The translations under genes were made by a program, and so were the position numbers. Below are positions 10,222 to 22,219 of a stretch of DNA of 64,000 bases, piece by piece; positions within the stretch are counted from its first letter, which is position 1; every line of letters begins with the position of its first letter. The DNA comes from Candidatus Nitrotoga fabula. GTDB taxonomy: Bacteria; Pseudomonadota; Gammaproteobacteria; Burkholderiales; Gallionellaceae. The notes beneath the pieces are model-generated. The model saw only the letters and a list, made by a program, of their open reading frames with translations, did no database searches and was not told where the DNA came from. The DNA lies in the NCBI RefSeq assembly GCF_905221025.1, contig NZ_CAJNBL010000006.1, forward strand, positions 50,787 through 114,786. Direction: 5' to 3'.

Positions 10222-10399
10222 GCAGTGCAAACTCCTAAATGTATTCTGCGCTTTGAATTAAAACCGTAAAACCGGGCACCCAGCACTTGCCGGACAACAT
10301 TTCAGCAAACTTATAATTATACAATTCTATCGCCACATTCGCACAGCAAAAGCATGAAAAAGTTATAATTGCCCTCCTGCTACCTGATGTAATTCATAC
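10222..10399. promoter_or_regulatory. Divergent promoter region, oxidoreductase and mutL
   Basis: A 178-base region between divergent starts. Two perfect TATAAT boxes lie on the plus strand at 10312-10317 and 10364-10369. Candidate -35 boxes (TTGCCG at 10287) sit at a slightly long spacing of 19 nt, so the assignment is tentative. The second box is too close to the mutL ATG (10400) to leave much leader. Confidence 0.35.
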
Positions 10400-12280
10400 A
10401 TGTCCGCAATACAACGGTTACCCGATTTACTCATTAATCAAATTGCTGCCGGGGAAGTGATCGAACGTCCTGCAGCAGCTCTCAAAGAACTGCTGGAAAA
10501 CAGCCTGGACGCGGGAGCTACTGAAATCAGCGTGCATCTGGAAGGGGGTGGAATCAAACTGGTACGTGTGCGCGACAATGGGAACGGCATCACCCAAGAA
10601 GAACTGCCTTTAGCCCTGGAGCGCCATGCAACCAGTAAAATTGCCTCGCTTGCAGACTTGCAACAGGTGTCCAGTATGGGGTTTCGCGGTGAGGCTTTGG
10701 CCAGCATGGCCGCCATAGCGCAGGTAACCATTACCAGTCGCCGCATGGAAAGCCCGCATGCCTGGCAAATCAAATCGATGGACGGCATACAGGGCGAAAT
10801 AGCACCCGCAGCACATTCTCACGGCACCAGTGTAGAAATTCGTGAAATTTACTTCAACACCCCGGTGCGTCGCAAATTTCTCAAGTCCGAAGCCACCGAA
10901 TTTACGTACTGCGAGGAAATATTCAAGCGGATCGCACTATCACGCCCGGATGTAGCCTTCAGCCTGCAGCACAACAACCGCACGGTCTGGCAATTGCCCC
11001 CGATGGCCTGTCCGGGCCAGACGCACCCTGCTTTTGCTTCCCGGCTTGCCGGAAGCGGACGGATAGAAAATGCAGATGGCTTACCCAAGCGGATCGAAGC
11101 CATATTGGGAACCGATTTTGTCCAGAGCGCGGTAATGATCTCGCGCCAGACAGCCGGACTGCATTTGTCTGGAATGGTCTCCCTGCCGGTTTATTCCAGG
11201 GCTACGCGCGAGGCTCAATATTTTTTCGTGAATGACCGATTTATTCGCGACAAGGTCATTGCCCATGCCATTCGGCAGGCCTACCATGACATCCTCCATC
11301 TCCAGCGCCATCCGGCTTTCGTACTGTTTCTCGACATGCCGCCAGAGCTGGTGGACGTAAATGTACACCCATCCAAAAGCGAAGTCCGCTTTCGCGAAAG
11401 CAAGGCGATACACCAGTTCGTATTCCATACGCTGCACGATGCACTGAGCACGCCAGCATCCTCAACACCAACCGGTTCGGCACTCCCGGACCAAAGGTCT
11501 CCGGGTTCTTCTTCCGGACAGCGGATTACCTGGCTTTCGCAACCTGTGCAGCAACCCATGAATTTGCACATAGCTTCACAGCCCATGGCGTTGTATGACG
11601 CCCTTTACGGGGACATGGCCTCCAGGAAAGAACCCGCCGCGAACCCTTATGATTCCCCCACGGCATTTCCCCCCGCCCAGCCTCTCCAGTCCGGAATCCC
11701 GCCGCTCGGGTTCGCCCTTGCGCAGCTTGCCGGCATTTACATTCTGGCGCAGAACATACATGGCCTGGTTGTGGTGGACATGCACGCTGCACACGAACGG
11801 ATTATTTACGAAAATCTCAAGGCAGCACTGGATGAGCACCAGATTCCCATGCAAACGTTACTGATCCCGGCAAGCTTTTCAGCGGAAGCGCTGGACATTG
11901 CAACAGCCGAAGAAGAACGCTCGGCCATTGCCAGGCTTGGGTTTACGATCGACCCATTGCCCCCAACTACGCTGGCAGTACGTGCCATGCCTGCCATGCT
12001 CAAACAGGCGCACGCAGAGGCGGCCGCACGGGATGTTTTGCGCGAAATGCGGGAATACGGCTCCACGCGCGTACTGACTGAGCGGCGCAACGAGTTGCTA
12101 TCCACTCTGGCTTGCCATTCTGCCGTGCGTGCCAACCAAAACCTTACCCTGCCAGAAATGAACAGCATCCTGCGTGAAATGGAGCGCACAGAGCGCTCCG
12201 GTCAGTGCAATCATGGCCGGCCAACATGGTTCCAAATGAGCATCACTGAACTGGATACGCTGTTTATGCGAGGGAAATGA
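10400..12280 (+). CDS. mutL: DNA mismatch repair protein MutL
   Basis: A 626-residue GHKL ATPase that couples MutS mismatch recognition to strand incision. The N-terminus has the ATP-binding motifs in order: [20 protein letters not shown] with Glu and Asn of motif I, DNGNGI (motif II), [10 protein letters not shown] (motif III) and [14 protein letters not shown] Pro/Ser-rich linker (about 350-440) leads to the C-terminal dimerisation domain. In that domain I see [13 protein letters not shown] but no clear DQHAx2Ex4E endonuclease motif of the kind in nicking MutLs, although [12 protein letters not shown] is close to it and worth comparing. miaA overlaps its stop by 4 nt. Confidence 0.96.
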   Translation: MSAIQRLPDLLINQIAAGEVIERPAAALKELLENSLDAGATEISVHLEGGGIKLVRVRDNGNGITQEELPLALERHATSKIASLADLQQVSSMGFRGEALASMAAIAQVTITSRRMESPHAWQIKSMDGIQGEIAPAAHSHGTSVEIREIYFNTPVRRKFLKSEATEFTYCEEIFKRIALSRPDVAFSLQHNNRTVWQLPPMACPGQTHPAFASRLAGSGRIENADGLPKRIEAILGTDFVQSAVMISRQTAGLHLSGMVSLPVYSRATREAQYFFVNDRFIRDKVIAHAIRQAYHDILHLQRHPAFVLFLDMPPELVDVNVHPSKSEVRFRESKAIHQFVFHTLHDALSTPASSTPTGSALPDQRSPGSSSGQRITWLSQPVQQPMNLHIASQPMALYDALYGDMASRKEPAANPYDSPTAFPPAQPLQSGIPPLGFALAQLAGIYILAQNIHGLVVVDMHAAHERIIYENLKAALDEHQIPMQTLLIPASFSAEALDIATAEEERSAIARLGFTIDPLPPTTLAVRAMPAMLKQAHAEAAARDVLREMREYGSTRVLTERRNELLSTLACHSAVRANQNLTLPEMNSILREMERTERSGQCNHGRPTWFQMSITELDTLFMRGK

Positions 12281-13215
12281 GTACCCTGCCCCCCGCCATT
12301 TTTCTAATGGGTCCTACCGCCTGCGGAAAAACCCTGGCTGCAGTTGAACTGGCACAACAGCTACCAGTGGAAATCATCAGCGTGGATTCCGCTCTGGTTT
12401 ACCGGGACATGGATATCGGGACAGCCAAACCCGAAACTTCCCTGCTCGCCCAGGCTCCACACCATCTGATCGACATCATTGACCCAACCCAGTCCTATTC
12501 CGCTGCTGCTTTCCGTCATGACGCATTGAATCTGATGGATGAAATTACCCGGCGCGGACATATTCCTTTGCTGGTTGGCGGCACAATGTTGTATTTCCGG
12601 GCCTTGCACTACGGACTGAATGCATTGCCTCAGGCTGACCACGATTTGCGCGCCGAGCTGAATGAAAAATCGGATCGCATCGGCTGGCCTGCGATGCATG
12701 CCGAACTGGCGCTGATTGATCCGGAAATGGCCGCATTCCTGAAGCCAAACGATGCACAGCGTATCCAGCGTGCCTTGGAAATTTACTGGCTCACCGGCCA
12801 GCCAATGTCCGCACTGCTGAAGCAGCAGCAGAGGCAACCCATGCCTTACCAAGCGATGCAGCTTGCACTGATTCCTGCGGAACGCGGCCAGCTGCATGCG
12901 CGCATCGCTGCAAGATTTGCGGCCATGCTTGAGCTTGGCCTGGTAGAGGAATTGCGCGGTTTGCAGAAAAAATATTCCCTGCAACCCGGCCTGCCATCCA
13001 TGCGATGTGTAGGCTATCGGCAGGCCTGGCAATATCTTGCGGGAGAAATAAACGAATCGGAACTATTGTCCCAGGGCATAGCAGCCACACGGCAGCTGGC
13101 CAAACGCCAGCTTACGTGGCTTCGCGGCATGCCGGGCATCCTCCGGTTTGATTGCTTTGCCAGCGACCTTATGCAACAAATACTCGCCGCCGCGCGTCCT
13201 CTGCAAAAATCCTGA
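12277..13215 (+). CDS. miaA: tRNA dimethylallyltransferase
   Basis: A 312-residue enzyme adding an isopentenyl group to A37 of tRNAs that read UNN codons. It has the P-loop GPTACGKT (12-19), [35 protein letters not shown], and [15 protein letters not shown]. The later [13 protein letters not shown] and [13 protein letters not shown] motifs are typical of the C-terminal part. Its ATGA start overlaps the mutL stop, so the two are translationally coupled; mutL-miaA is a common proteobacterial pair. Confidence 0.96.
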   Translation: MSTLPPAIFLMGPTACGKTLAAVELAQQLPVEIISVDSALVYRDMDIGTAKPETSLLAQAPHHLIDIIDPTQSYSAAAFRHDALNLMDEITRRGHIPLLVGGTMLYFRALHYGLNALPQADHDLRAELNEKSDRIGWPAMHAELALIDPEMAAFLKPNDAQRIQRALEIYWLTGQPMSALLKQQQRQPMPYQAMQLALIPAERGQLHARIAARFAAMLELGLVEELRGLQKKYSLQPGLPSMRCVGYRQAWQYLAGEINESELLSQGIAATRQLAKRQLTWLRGMPGILRFDCFASDLMQQILAAARPLQKS

Positions 13216-13414
13216 CCCTTTAGAAATACACATCCATTCCTGAAGCCAATCGCGGTCCGCAGTGAATTCAGGAATGAAGCTTCTCCATCCTGCAATCATC
13301 CATGTATGGCTGGATTCACATTATGCAGAACCGCGCCATCCGGTTGCTCTGGAAATTCCCTGAATCACTTCGCGAACCGGAAAAAATATTCACATCCCCG
13401 TATGTCAGGCGAGA

Positions 13415-15226
13415 CTAACTCGCGCGGGAAGCACGCTTGCGTTCGTGCTCAAGCAGATGGCGTTTGCGTATCCGTATCGAAAGCGGGGTAATTTCCACCA
13501 GCTCATCATCACCAATAAACTCAACGGCTGATTCCAGGGTCAACCGGATCGGCGGAGTAAGACGTACAGCTTCATCCGTTCCGGATGCCCGTACATTGGT
13601 TAACTGTTTCCCCTTGATCGGATTCACCACAAGATCATTATCGCGGCTATGTATGCCGATCACCATACCTTCGTACAATTTATCCCCGGGACTGACAAAC
13701 ATGCGTCCACGGTCCTCCAGTTTCCACAGGGCATAGGCGACTGCCTCTCCATTATCCTGAGAAATCAGTACTCCGTTATGGCGGCCCGGCATGTCCGGTT
13801 TCACCGGACCATATTCATCGAACACATGCGAAATCAGTCCGGTGCCACGGGTCATTGTCAAGAAATCGCCTTGAAAACCAATCAGGCTGCGTGCCGGTAT
13901 CCGGTATTCCAGGCGTACACGGCCTTTTCCATCCGGTTGCATATCCTGCAAGTCACCACGACGGCGACCCAGCTCTTCCATGACTGCCCCCTGGTGAGTT
14001 TCCTCCACGTCCACGGTGAGCAATTCATACGGTTCGCACTTTTCGCCATTGATTTCACGAAACACCACGCGCGGTTTGGAAACGGCCAGTTCAAAACCCT
14101 CACGACGCATATTTTCCAGCAAAACAGTCAGGTGCAACTCTCCGCGCCCCGATACCAGAAACGAGTCCGCTTCACTGGTGTCTTCCACGCGCAGTGCCAC
14201 ATTGGTCAATAGCTCCTTGTTCAAGCGGTCGCGAATCTGGCGACTGGTAACAAATTTTCCTTCCTGTCCAGCAAGAGGGGAGCTGTTCACCTGAAACGTC
14301 ATGGTCAGGGTAGGCTCGTCCACCTTTGGCATGGGCAAAGCCTCCGGTTGGTTTACGTCTGCCAGCGTAACACCAATCCCGATTTCTTCAATACCGTTTA
14401 CCAGAACGATATCACCCGCAACCGCCTCATCCATTTGAACGCGCTCCAGACCGCTAAAACCCAGCACCTGGTTTATCCGCGCCTTTTTCGGTGGCTTGTC
14501 GCCATTCAGAACCATCACATCCTGAGCAGGTTTCATCCGTCCCCGCGTAACCCGGCCGATACCGATCCGCCCGACAAAACTGGAATAATCCAGCGCAGAA
14601 ATCTGGAACTGCAACGGCCCATCCACATCGCCGACCGGTGCAGGAACATGCTTTAATATCGTGTCAAACAACGGACGCATATCCTGGCTCGGTTTTGCCA
14701 GATCCAGTGTCGCGAACCCATTCAGCGCCGATGCGTACACAATAGGAAAATCCATCTGCTCTTCGGTTGCACCCAGCTTGTCAAACAGATCGAAGGTATG
14801 ATCAATCACCCAGTCCGGCCTGGCGCCGGGCCGGTCCACTTTGTTGATTACCACAATCGGGTGCAGACCAAGTGCAAGAGCCTTGCGTGTCACAAAGCGT
14901 GTCTGTGGCATTGGCCCCTCCACCGCATCCACCAGCAGCAGCACTCCATCCACCATCGATAAAACACGTTCAACTTCACCGCCAAAATCCGCATGGCCTG
15001 GCGTATCCACAATATTGATGTGCACGCCTTCATAATCAACTGCACAGTTCTTTGCCAGAATAGTGATCCCGCGTTCTTTCTCAAGATCGTTGCTGTCCAT
15101 CACCCGTTCAGCAACATGCTGGTGTGCGGCAAAAGTAGCCGTCTGGGAAAGCAGCTTGTCCACCATAGTGGTCTTCCCATGATCAACATGGGCAATAATT
15201 GCGATATTCCGGATTGCGCGCGACAT
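13415..15226 (-). CDS. typA: Ribosome-associated GTPase TypA/BipA
   Basis: A 603-residue translational GTPase involved in ribosome assembly and stress adaptation. The start at 15226 ([20 protein letters not shown]) is preferred over an in-frame start at 15271 because it follows TAGGTAGGT and fits the family. Motifs are G1 [10 protein letters not shown]3 [16 protein letters not shown], and G4 [15 protein letters not shown]-Tu-like and EF-G-like domains follow, with the BipA-specific C-terminal segment ([16 protein letters not shown]). The tail is basic ([17 protein letters not shown]). It runs convergent to miaA. Confidence 0.96.
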   Translation of the reverse strand: MSRAIRNIAIIAHVDHGKTTMVDKLLSQTATFAAHQHVAERVMDSNDLEKERGITILAKNCAVDYEGVHINIVDTPGHADFGGEVERVLSMVDGVLLLVDAVEGPMPQTRFVTRKALALGLHPIVVINKVDRPGARPDWVIDHTFDLFDKLGATEEQMDFPIVYASALNGFATLDLAKPSQDMRPLFDTILKHVPAPVGDVDGPLQFQISALDYSSFVGRIGIGRVTRGRMKPAQDVMVLNGDKPPKKARINQVLGFSGLERVQMDEAVAGDIVLVNGIEEIGIGVTLADVNQPEALPMPKVDEPTLTMTFQVNSSPLAGQEGKFVTSRQIRDRLNKELLTNVALRVEDTSEADSFLVSGRGELHLTVLLENMRREGFELAVSKPRVVFREINGEKCEPYELLTVDVEETHQGAVMEELGRRRGDLQDMQPDGKGRVRLEYRIPARSLIGFQGDFLTMTRGTGLISHVFDEYGPVKPDMPGRHNGVLISQDNGEAVAYALWKLEDRGRMFVSPGDKLYEGMVIGIHSRDNDLVVNPIKGKQLTNVRASGTDEAVRLTPPIRLTLESAVEFIGDDELVEITPLSIRIRKRHLLEHERKRASRAS

Positions 15227-15621
15227 GTACCTACCTAACCAAAAAAATATTAAAGTCCGCCATTCTAACACAATGGTCTGCCCTTACATGACATTTCATC
15301 CGGCACTGCGGGCTGATACGGTTGCAAACCACCCCGGAAAAACAACCGGGTGTTTCCCGTGCCCACCGCCTGCACTCACTATTTAACTACAAGTACTTGC
15401 TATTAAGTTTTCCAAGCAGTAAAATACTGCCAAGCCGTGCTTTATATACGCGGCCATGGTTCATCGTTTCCTGACCTCTAGCGTCCCTGACGCGTCTTGC
15501 TTTACCGGTTAGCGACGATGTTTTGCGCTGGTAGAGTCTATCCATACCCCTACTAAAATTTCAATGCCTGGCTTTTGCCAAGCATGCGCTTTCATTTTAA
15601 TGATCGTTTTAAGGAACCACC
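15227..15621. promoter_or_regulatory. Long leader region upstream of the DEAD-box helicase
   Basis: A 395-base gap between divergent typA and the helicase. No protein is supported. Cold-induced RNA helicases often have long 5' untranslated leaders that bind the helicase or fold with temperature, so a regulatory leader is plausible here but unproven. AAGGA at 15611-15615 is the ribosome binding site of the GTG-started helicase. Confidence 0.35.
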
Positions 15622-17028
<1,407 letters not shown>

Positions 17029-17046
17029 TCCACGGTATCCCCCTGT

Positions 17047-17080
17047 GACAAAGGCATGCTCGGGCATGCCTTTGTCTTTT
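17047..17080 (+). terminator. Rho-independent terminator of the helicase gene
   Basis: A perfect 13-bp stem, GACAAAGGCATGC / GCATGCCTTTGTC, with a four-base loop and TTTT after it. It lies 18 bases past the helicase stop. Confidence 0.92.
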
Positions 17081-17263
17081 ATATTACTGCATCCTGTCTT
17101 GCTCTCCGGCATCACGATCTTTGCAATCCAGAATCTGCCTGTCCTCAAGCTCCAGACCACCTGGAGCACACCGAACCATAAACCGGATATTTGATTGCAT
17201 CCAGTTGTGCTGGCAGCCTCAATCCACTATGCTTCCCACTGTTACATCAATTTTGAACAAAAT

Positions 17264-18055
17264 ATGTCCGTAAGCATCAAGACCCCCGAAGAAATCGAAA
17301 AAATGCGTCTCGCAGGCCGCCTGGCCAGCGAAGTCCTAGACTACATTACACCTTATGTGCAAGCCGGCATTACCACAGGAGAAATTGACAGGCTTTGCCA
17401 TGATTATATGGTGAACGTCCAGCAATGCATTCCTGCCCCACTGAATTACGCTCCTCCTGGACACACCCCCTACCCGAAGTCAATCTGCACCTCCATCAAC
17501 CATCAGGTTTGCCATGGCGTGCCGGGAGAAAAAAAACTCAAGAATGGCGATATCCTGAACATAGATATCACTACCATCAAGCATGGCTATCATGGGGATA
17601 CCAGCCGCATGTTCCAAGTCGGTGAAACCTCCATCCAGGCAAAACGACTATGTGAAGCCACATATCACGCAATGTGGCTAGGCATTCGGGCAGTCAGGCC
17701 GGGAGCATACCTGGGCGATATTGGACACGCCATCCAGAGCTGCGCAGAAGGGCTGGGCTTTAGCGTAGTCCGCGAATTCTGTGGCCACGGCATTGGCAAG
17801 GTTTTTCACGAAGACCCGCAGGTTCTGCACTATGGGAAACCCAAAAGCGGCCTGAAACTGGAAGCCGGCATGACCTTTACCATTGAACCCATGATCAACG
17901 CGGGCAAGCCCGGAATCACCCAGCTTGGCGATGGCTGGACCATCGTGACCAAGGATCACAGCTTGTCAGCCCAGTGGGAGCACACGATTCTGGTGACTCA
18001 AAGCGGCTTTGAAGTATTGACCGTTTCTGCCGGATCTCCCCCACCCCCACCGTAA
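17264..18055 (+). CDS. map: Methionine aminopeptidase type I
   Basis: A 263-residue metalloprotease that removes the initiator Met from nascent proteins. The start at 17264 (MSVSIKTPEEIEKMRLAG) gives the family length; an in-frame start at 17195 adds 23 residues without family similarity. The five metal ligands are visible as D101, D112, H175, E208 and E239, with the substrate-contacting His84 in CHGVPGE. The C-terminus ends in an unusual run of five prolines. glnD starts 7 nt after the stop, suggesting one transcript. Confidence 0.96.
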   Translation: MSVSIKTPEEIEKMRLAGRLASEVLDYITPYVQAGITTGEIDRLCHDYMVNVQQCIPAPLNYAPPGHTPYPKSICTSINHQVCHGVPGEKKLKNGDILNIDITTIKHGYHGDTSRMFQVGETSIQAKRLCEATYHAMWLGIRAVRPGAYLGDIGHAIQSCAEGLGFSVVREFCGHGIGKVFHEDPQVLHYGKPKSGLKLEAGMTFTIEPMINAGKPGITQLGDGWTIVTKDHSLSAQWEHTILVTQSGFEVLTVSAGSPPPPP

Positions 18056-18062
18056 ACCGACC

Positions 18063-20600
18063 GTGCAAGGCTCAGCTGAAATCCGTCAGAGCTTGCGTGC
18101 ATCGCGTTTATGCCTTCAGCAGGAATTCGAGCGCCACGCTCAGCCGACCCGCCTGCTGCATGCCCATACGAAGCTGGTAGACAAGCACCTTCGCGCAGCC
18201 TGGAAACTGCTCTCCATGCCTCATGCTCTGGCCCTGGTCGGGGTCGGTGGCTATGGGCGCAAAGAGCTGTACCCCAAGTCTGACATTGATTTACTAATCC
18301 TGCTGCCGGACGAACCGGATCAGGAACTGCAGCGCAACTTGCAGGAACTGGTCGGGTTGCTATGGGATATCGGCCTGGAAGTAGGCCATAGTATCCGCAC
18401 CATCGCTCAATGCGTGGAAGAATCGGCAGACATCACCGTGCAGACCAATCTCCTGGAAGCCCGTTTGATCGCTGGATCGCGCACGCTGTTCGAAGACATG
18501 GTCCGCACCCTCGCCAGCCACCTTGACCATCGCGCTTTCTTCCTCGCCAAGCACAATGAGCAGCAACGGCGCCACATGCGTTTTCTCGACGCGGACTACA
18601 ACCTGGAACCCCACCTGAAGGACAGCCCGGGCGGCCTTCGCGATCTTCAGACCGTCCTGTGGATCAGCCGGGCATGCAACCTGGGCGACACCTGGCGTGA
18701 ACTGGCCCGGGCAGGCATGATTACCGTACCGGAAGCACTTGCCATCGCCCGCCATGAAAACCTGCTGCAGCACCTGCGCATTCGCCTGCATTATCTGGCC
18801 GGACGGCGCGAAGATCGCCTGCTCTTCGACTACCAGACCGAGCTGGCAAACCAGATGGGCATCACCGCCAAGGGCGTGCGCCGCGCCAGCGAGTGCATGA
18901 TGCAGCGATACTACCGCACCAAGCAGGCGGTACTACAACTGAATGACGTCTTGCTGCAAAATTTGCGGGCGCACCTGTTCCCTGAAGCCGGCACAAGATA
19001 CCTGCTCAATCCGCGTTTCATCATTCGCGATGACCTGCTCGAAATACGCGATGAAGCCCTGTTTGAGCAAGACCCGTCAACGATCATGGAAAGTTTCCTG
19101 CTGCTTGAACAACATCCCTACCTGAACGGATTTTCCGCGCCCACCGTACGCGCACTGTGGCGGGCGCGCCATACAATCAATGCCGGATTCAGAAAAAATG
19201 CACAGAACCGGGCATTGTTCATGACCATCCTACGTCAGCCACACGGCCTTACTCATGTGTTGCGACGCATGAACCAAAATGGCATCCTGGGTCGCTACCT
19301 GCCGGCGTTTGGCCGCATCGTCGGCCAGATGCAGCATGATCTGTTCCATGTTTATACCGTAGACGAACATATCCTGATGGTAGTGCGCAATCTCCGCCGT
19401 TTCACCCTGCCTGAATACGCACATGAATACCCTCTGTGCAACAAACTGATCCAGGATTTCGCACGCGTCGAAACGCTGTATATTGCCGGGTTATTTCATG
19501 ATATTGCCAAAGGCCGCGGCGGCGACCACTCCATATTGGGATGCACGGATGCTGCCCGCTTCTGCAAGCAGCACGGACTGGCAAGCGAAGATACCGACCT
19601 GGTGGTATGGCTGGTAAGGCATCATTTAACAATGTCCGCCACGGCGCAAAAACAGGATCTTTCCGACCAGGACGTGATTGCAGGCTTCGCTGCCAAAATA
19701 AAGAACGACCGCTATCTGATTGCACTGTACCTTCTCACCGTAGCCGATATTCGAGGCACCAGCCCAAAAGTCTGGAATGCCTGGAAGAGCAAGCTGCTGG
19801 AAGAACTGTTCTGGGCGACACGCCGTTACATGATAGACGGCAAAATTGCCGACCAGGTCGGAGAAATCCGGGCACGCGCACTGGAGATCCTGCATTTGCA
19901 CGCAATTGCCCCTGCAATACACAAGACACTTTGGGCGCAGCTTGACCCGGAATATTTTCTGCGCCATGAACCACAGGAAATCGCCTGGCACACTCGCCTG
20001 CTGGCACATCAGACCGATACCGACAAGGCCATTGTCAAAACACGTATCAGCCCCATGGGGGAAGGGATTCAGCTCATGGTATACAGCCCTGAGAAATCCT
20101 ATATTTTCGCGCGCATATGTGATTTTATTGAACGTCTGAACTACAGCATCATGGAAGCAAAAGTCTACACCACCCGGCACGGGTACACCCTGGACAGTTT
20201 TCTGGCAATGGATGCAGGAAATAACAAACCGGCATACCGTGACACGATGAATTATATCGAATATGAATTGTCCCGCGAGCTGACGATCCCCGATAAGCCC
20301 GGCACCCCAAAATCCTCAAGAATATCCCGCCAGCTCAAGCATTTCCCCATCACCCCCGAAGTCAATATTACGCCTGAAGGAAAAAACGGTTACCTGCTTT
20401 CCATCATTGCCGGCGACCGGCCCGGCCTGCTGGCAGGAATCGCCCACTTGCTTGACAAACAGAATATCGCAATACGCAGCGCCAAGATCAACACCCTGGG
20501 AGCCCGTGCAGAAGACACTTTTCATGTCACCTGCAAAACCCCGATGCAACCCCCGGAAATTTCTGCACTCCGCGAAAAACTGCTACAACAGATCTCCTGA
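18063..20600 (+). CDS. glnD: Bifunctional PII uridylyltransferase / uridylyl-removing enzyme
   Basis: An 845-residue nitrogen sensor that uridylylates PII proteins when glutamine is low and removes UMP when it is high. It starts at a GTG with no clear Shine-Dalgarno, 7 nt after map, so coupling is likely. The nucleotidyltransferase motif GGYGRKELYPKSDIDLLIL is near residue 60. The HD-domain motif LYIAGLFHDIAKGRGGDHS is near 475. Two ACT domains close the protein, the second with GDRPGLLAGIAHLLDKQNIAI. All domains appear intact. Confidence 0.96.
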   Translation: MQGSAEIRQSLRASRLCLQQEFERHAQPTRLLHAHTKLVDKHLRAAWKLLSMPHALALVGVGGYGRKELYPKSDIDLLILLPDEPDQELQRNLQELVGLLWDIGLEVGHSIRTIAQCVEESADITVQTNLLEARLIAGSRTLFEDMVRTLASHLDHRAFFLAKHNEQQRRHMRFLDADYNLEPHLKDSPGGLRDLQTVLWISRACNLGDTWRELARAGMITVPEALAIARHENLLQHLRIRLHYLAGRREDRLLFDYQTELANQMGITAKGVRRASECMMQRYYRTKQAVLQLNDVLLQNLRAHLFPEAGTRYLLNPRFIIRDDLLEIRDEALFEQDPSTIMESFLLLEQHPYLNGFSAPTVRALWRARHTINAGFRKNAQNRALFMTILRQPHGLTHVLRRMNQNGILGRYLPAFGRIVGQMQHDLFHVYTVDEHILMVVRNLRRFTLPEYAHEYPLCNKLIQDFARVETLYIAGLFHDIAKGRGGDHSILGCTDAARFCKQHGLASEDTDLVVWLVRHHLTMSATAQKQDLSDQDVIAGFAAKIKNDRYLIALYLLTVADIRGTSPKVWNAWKSKLLEELFWATRRYMIDGKIADQVGEIRARALEILHLHAIAPAIHKTLWAQLDPEYFLRHEPQEIAWHTRLLAHQTDTDKAIVKTRISPMGEGIQLMVYSPEKSYIFARICDFIERLNYSIMEAKVYTTRHGYTLDSFLAMDAGNNKPAYRDTMNYIEYELSRELTIPDKPGTPKSSRISRQLKHFPITPEVNITPEGKNGYLLSIIAGDRPGLLAGIAHLLDKQNIAIRSAKINTLGARAEDTFHVTCKTPMQPPEISALREKLLQQIS

Positions 20601-20680
20601 CGCGAACCGGAATTCCAATTCTTTTCACATTTGCACAACATGCCATTTATAATCACCAGCCAATACATATTGGATATACC

Positions 20681-21346
20681 ATGAAACACCTCATATTCCG
20701 CTCAAGCATTGCCTTTCTGCTGGCCTGTTTTTCAGGACCTTCGTTCAGCGCAGATCCTGCATCGGAACCAGCCTCTCCCACGATCCAACAATCCGTTCCC
20801 GCGCCTACCCCGGTCCACAGTCTGGCTGCAAAACGCCTGGCTAAGCGAGCAGTTGCCAACGCGATCATCAGTTTAAAGAACCCTTCATTCGAACCGGACC
20901 CTCAGGGCAGGATCAATGCGTGGTCAGAAATCGAACATGGTTCTGGCCATGCCTACACCTTCGTTCCTGACCCGGAAAATGCACTTTCCGCCCCAAGCAG
21001 TGCACGCATCCGGCGTCACGGTACCGAGCCCTTCGCCTTGCTACGTCAATCGATTCCCGTGCATCCCTCCTGGCACAACAGGACAGTACGACTTTCCGGT
21101 TCACTTCGGGGAGAAAGAATCAGTGGACCGGGTGGAGCGCTGACCCTGCGGGTAGAAGATGGAGTCGGCCAGATTCTGGACTGGAATTTCATGACGAACA
21201 ACCGCGTCAAAGGCACTCAGGACTGGAAACAATACGCCATCGAACTCAAAATCCCGCCTTCGGCCTACTCTTTATTTGTCGGCATCATGCTGGAAGGCGG
21301 CGGAACACTGTGGGCAGATGACCTTTCCATCGAGCTGACCAATTAA
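20681..21346 (+). CDS. Secreted protein with a putative carbohydrate-binding-like fold
   Basis: A 221-residue protein with a signal peptide (MKHLIFRSSIAFLLACFSGPSFSA, likely cleavage after SFSA), then a Pro/Ser/Ala-rich linker to about residue 45. The remainder reads like a beta-sandwich: NPSFEPDPQGRINAW at the front, and GTQDWKQYAIELKIP then TLWADDLSIEL at the end, the pattern seen in galactose-binding-like carbohydrate modules. I do not recognise a specific family and no enzyme domain is attached. It stands alone after glnD and probably acts in the periplasm or outside the cell. Confidence 0.7.
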   Translation: MKHLIFRSSIAFLLACFSGPSFSADPASEPASPTIQQSVPAPTPVHSLAAKRLAKRAVANAIISLKNPSFEPDPQGRINAWSEIEHGSGHAYTFVPDPENALSAPSSARIRRHGTEPFALLRQSIPVHPSWHNRTVRLSGSLRGERISGPGGALTLRVEDGVGQILDWNFMTNNRVKGTQDWKQYAIELKIPPSAYSLFVGIMLEGGGTLWADDLSIELTN

Positions 21347-21448
21347 AACTGTCTGAAACCAGAACCGTACCCGCAATAAACCGAACGTGCAAACCCAATC
21401 ACGAATACTATTGCCCCTATTTCTTGAAATTACCGGGTCGCAACCTGC

Positions 21449-21730
21449 ATGACTGATCACCAGCCCAACAATCCGCTCCATCAAGTCACTTTGGAGCAAT
21501 TACTGAAGAGACTGGTGGAATTTTATGGCTGGGATCAACTGGGGAAAAAAATAAATATCCGCTGTTTTACCCATGAACCCAGCATTGCCTCCAGCCTGAA
21601 ATTTCTGCGCCGCACTCCCTGGGCACGAGAACGGGTAGAGTTGCTGTATATCGACATGGCAAAAAAACCCATCAAACAAAAAATGCCGGATATTCATGAA
21701 CCCGAAAGCAAAATCAGGAAACCTGTTTAA
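21449..21730 (+). CDS. DUF2132 (VF530 family) protein
   Basis: A 93-residue protein whose core, LEQLLKRLVEFYGWDQLG then RCFTHEPSIASSLKFLRRTPW and ARERVELLYI, is the conserved signature of the VF530/DUF2132 family. The family is small, helical and suspected to bind DNA; its role is not established. The C-terminal 20 residues are Lys/Pro-rich. The following cupin gene begins inside its 3' end (35-bp overlap), so the two are probably co-translated. Confidence 0.85.
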   Translation: MTDHQPNNPLHQVTLEQLLKRLVEFYGWDQLGKKINIRCFTHEPSIASSLKFLRRTPWARERVELLYIDMAKKPIKQKMPDIHEPESKIRKPV

Positions 21731-22031
21731 ACTTCCAGTTCGTGAAAACTTGTCCGGGGAGAAATTTGAAAACCTGCTGGTCCGACCCGGGCTCCGGGTT
21801 GAGCGCATCATCTCGACCGGGCAAGCCAGCCCCCTGGGTTTCTGGTACGACCAGCAGATATCCGAACTGGTTGTACTATTATCTGGTGCGGCAGAGCTTC
21901 AGTTTGCGGACGAAAACGAACCGCACAGAATGATGCCGGGAGACTGGGTCCAGATCGATCCGTACCGCCGGCATCGCGTTAACTGGACGGACCCTTCCCA
22001 GCCTTCCATCTGGCTGGCAATTCATTATTAA
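21696..22031 (+). CDS. Cupin-domain protein
   Basis: A 111-residue single-domain cupin. The segment GFWYDQQISELVVLLSGAAE with PGDWVQIDPYRRHRVNWTDP and the ending SIWLAIHY is typical of small stand-alone cupins of unknown function. RRHRV supplies the second-motif His, and the first motif lacks the usual HxH pair, so metal binding is uncertain. It overlaps the DUF2132 gene by 35 bp and lacks its own clear ribosome binding site. Confidence 0.85.
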   Translation: MNPKAKSGNLFKLPVRENLSGEKFENLLVRPGLRVERIISTGQASPLGFWYDQQISELVVLLSGAAELQFADENEPHRMMPGDWVQIDPYRRHRVNWTDPSQPSIWLAIHY

Positions 22032-22219
22032 TCACCAGATCACCAATGATGACAGGGCAAATCCTCTTTTTTTGCCATGCATTCTGCGTGCATCCACCCG
22101 GCGCTATCGGATAAAATAGCCCCTGACACATTGTTTCAAAACCCAGTTTGCCAGACACGGATAGCGGATATCCCTGCTTCTGTCCCGGCATGTCTTCAAA
22201 CAACAATAATCTGGGCACC

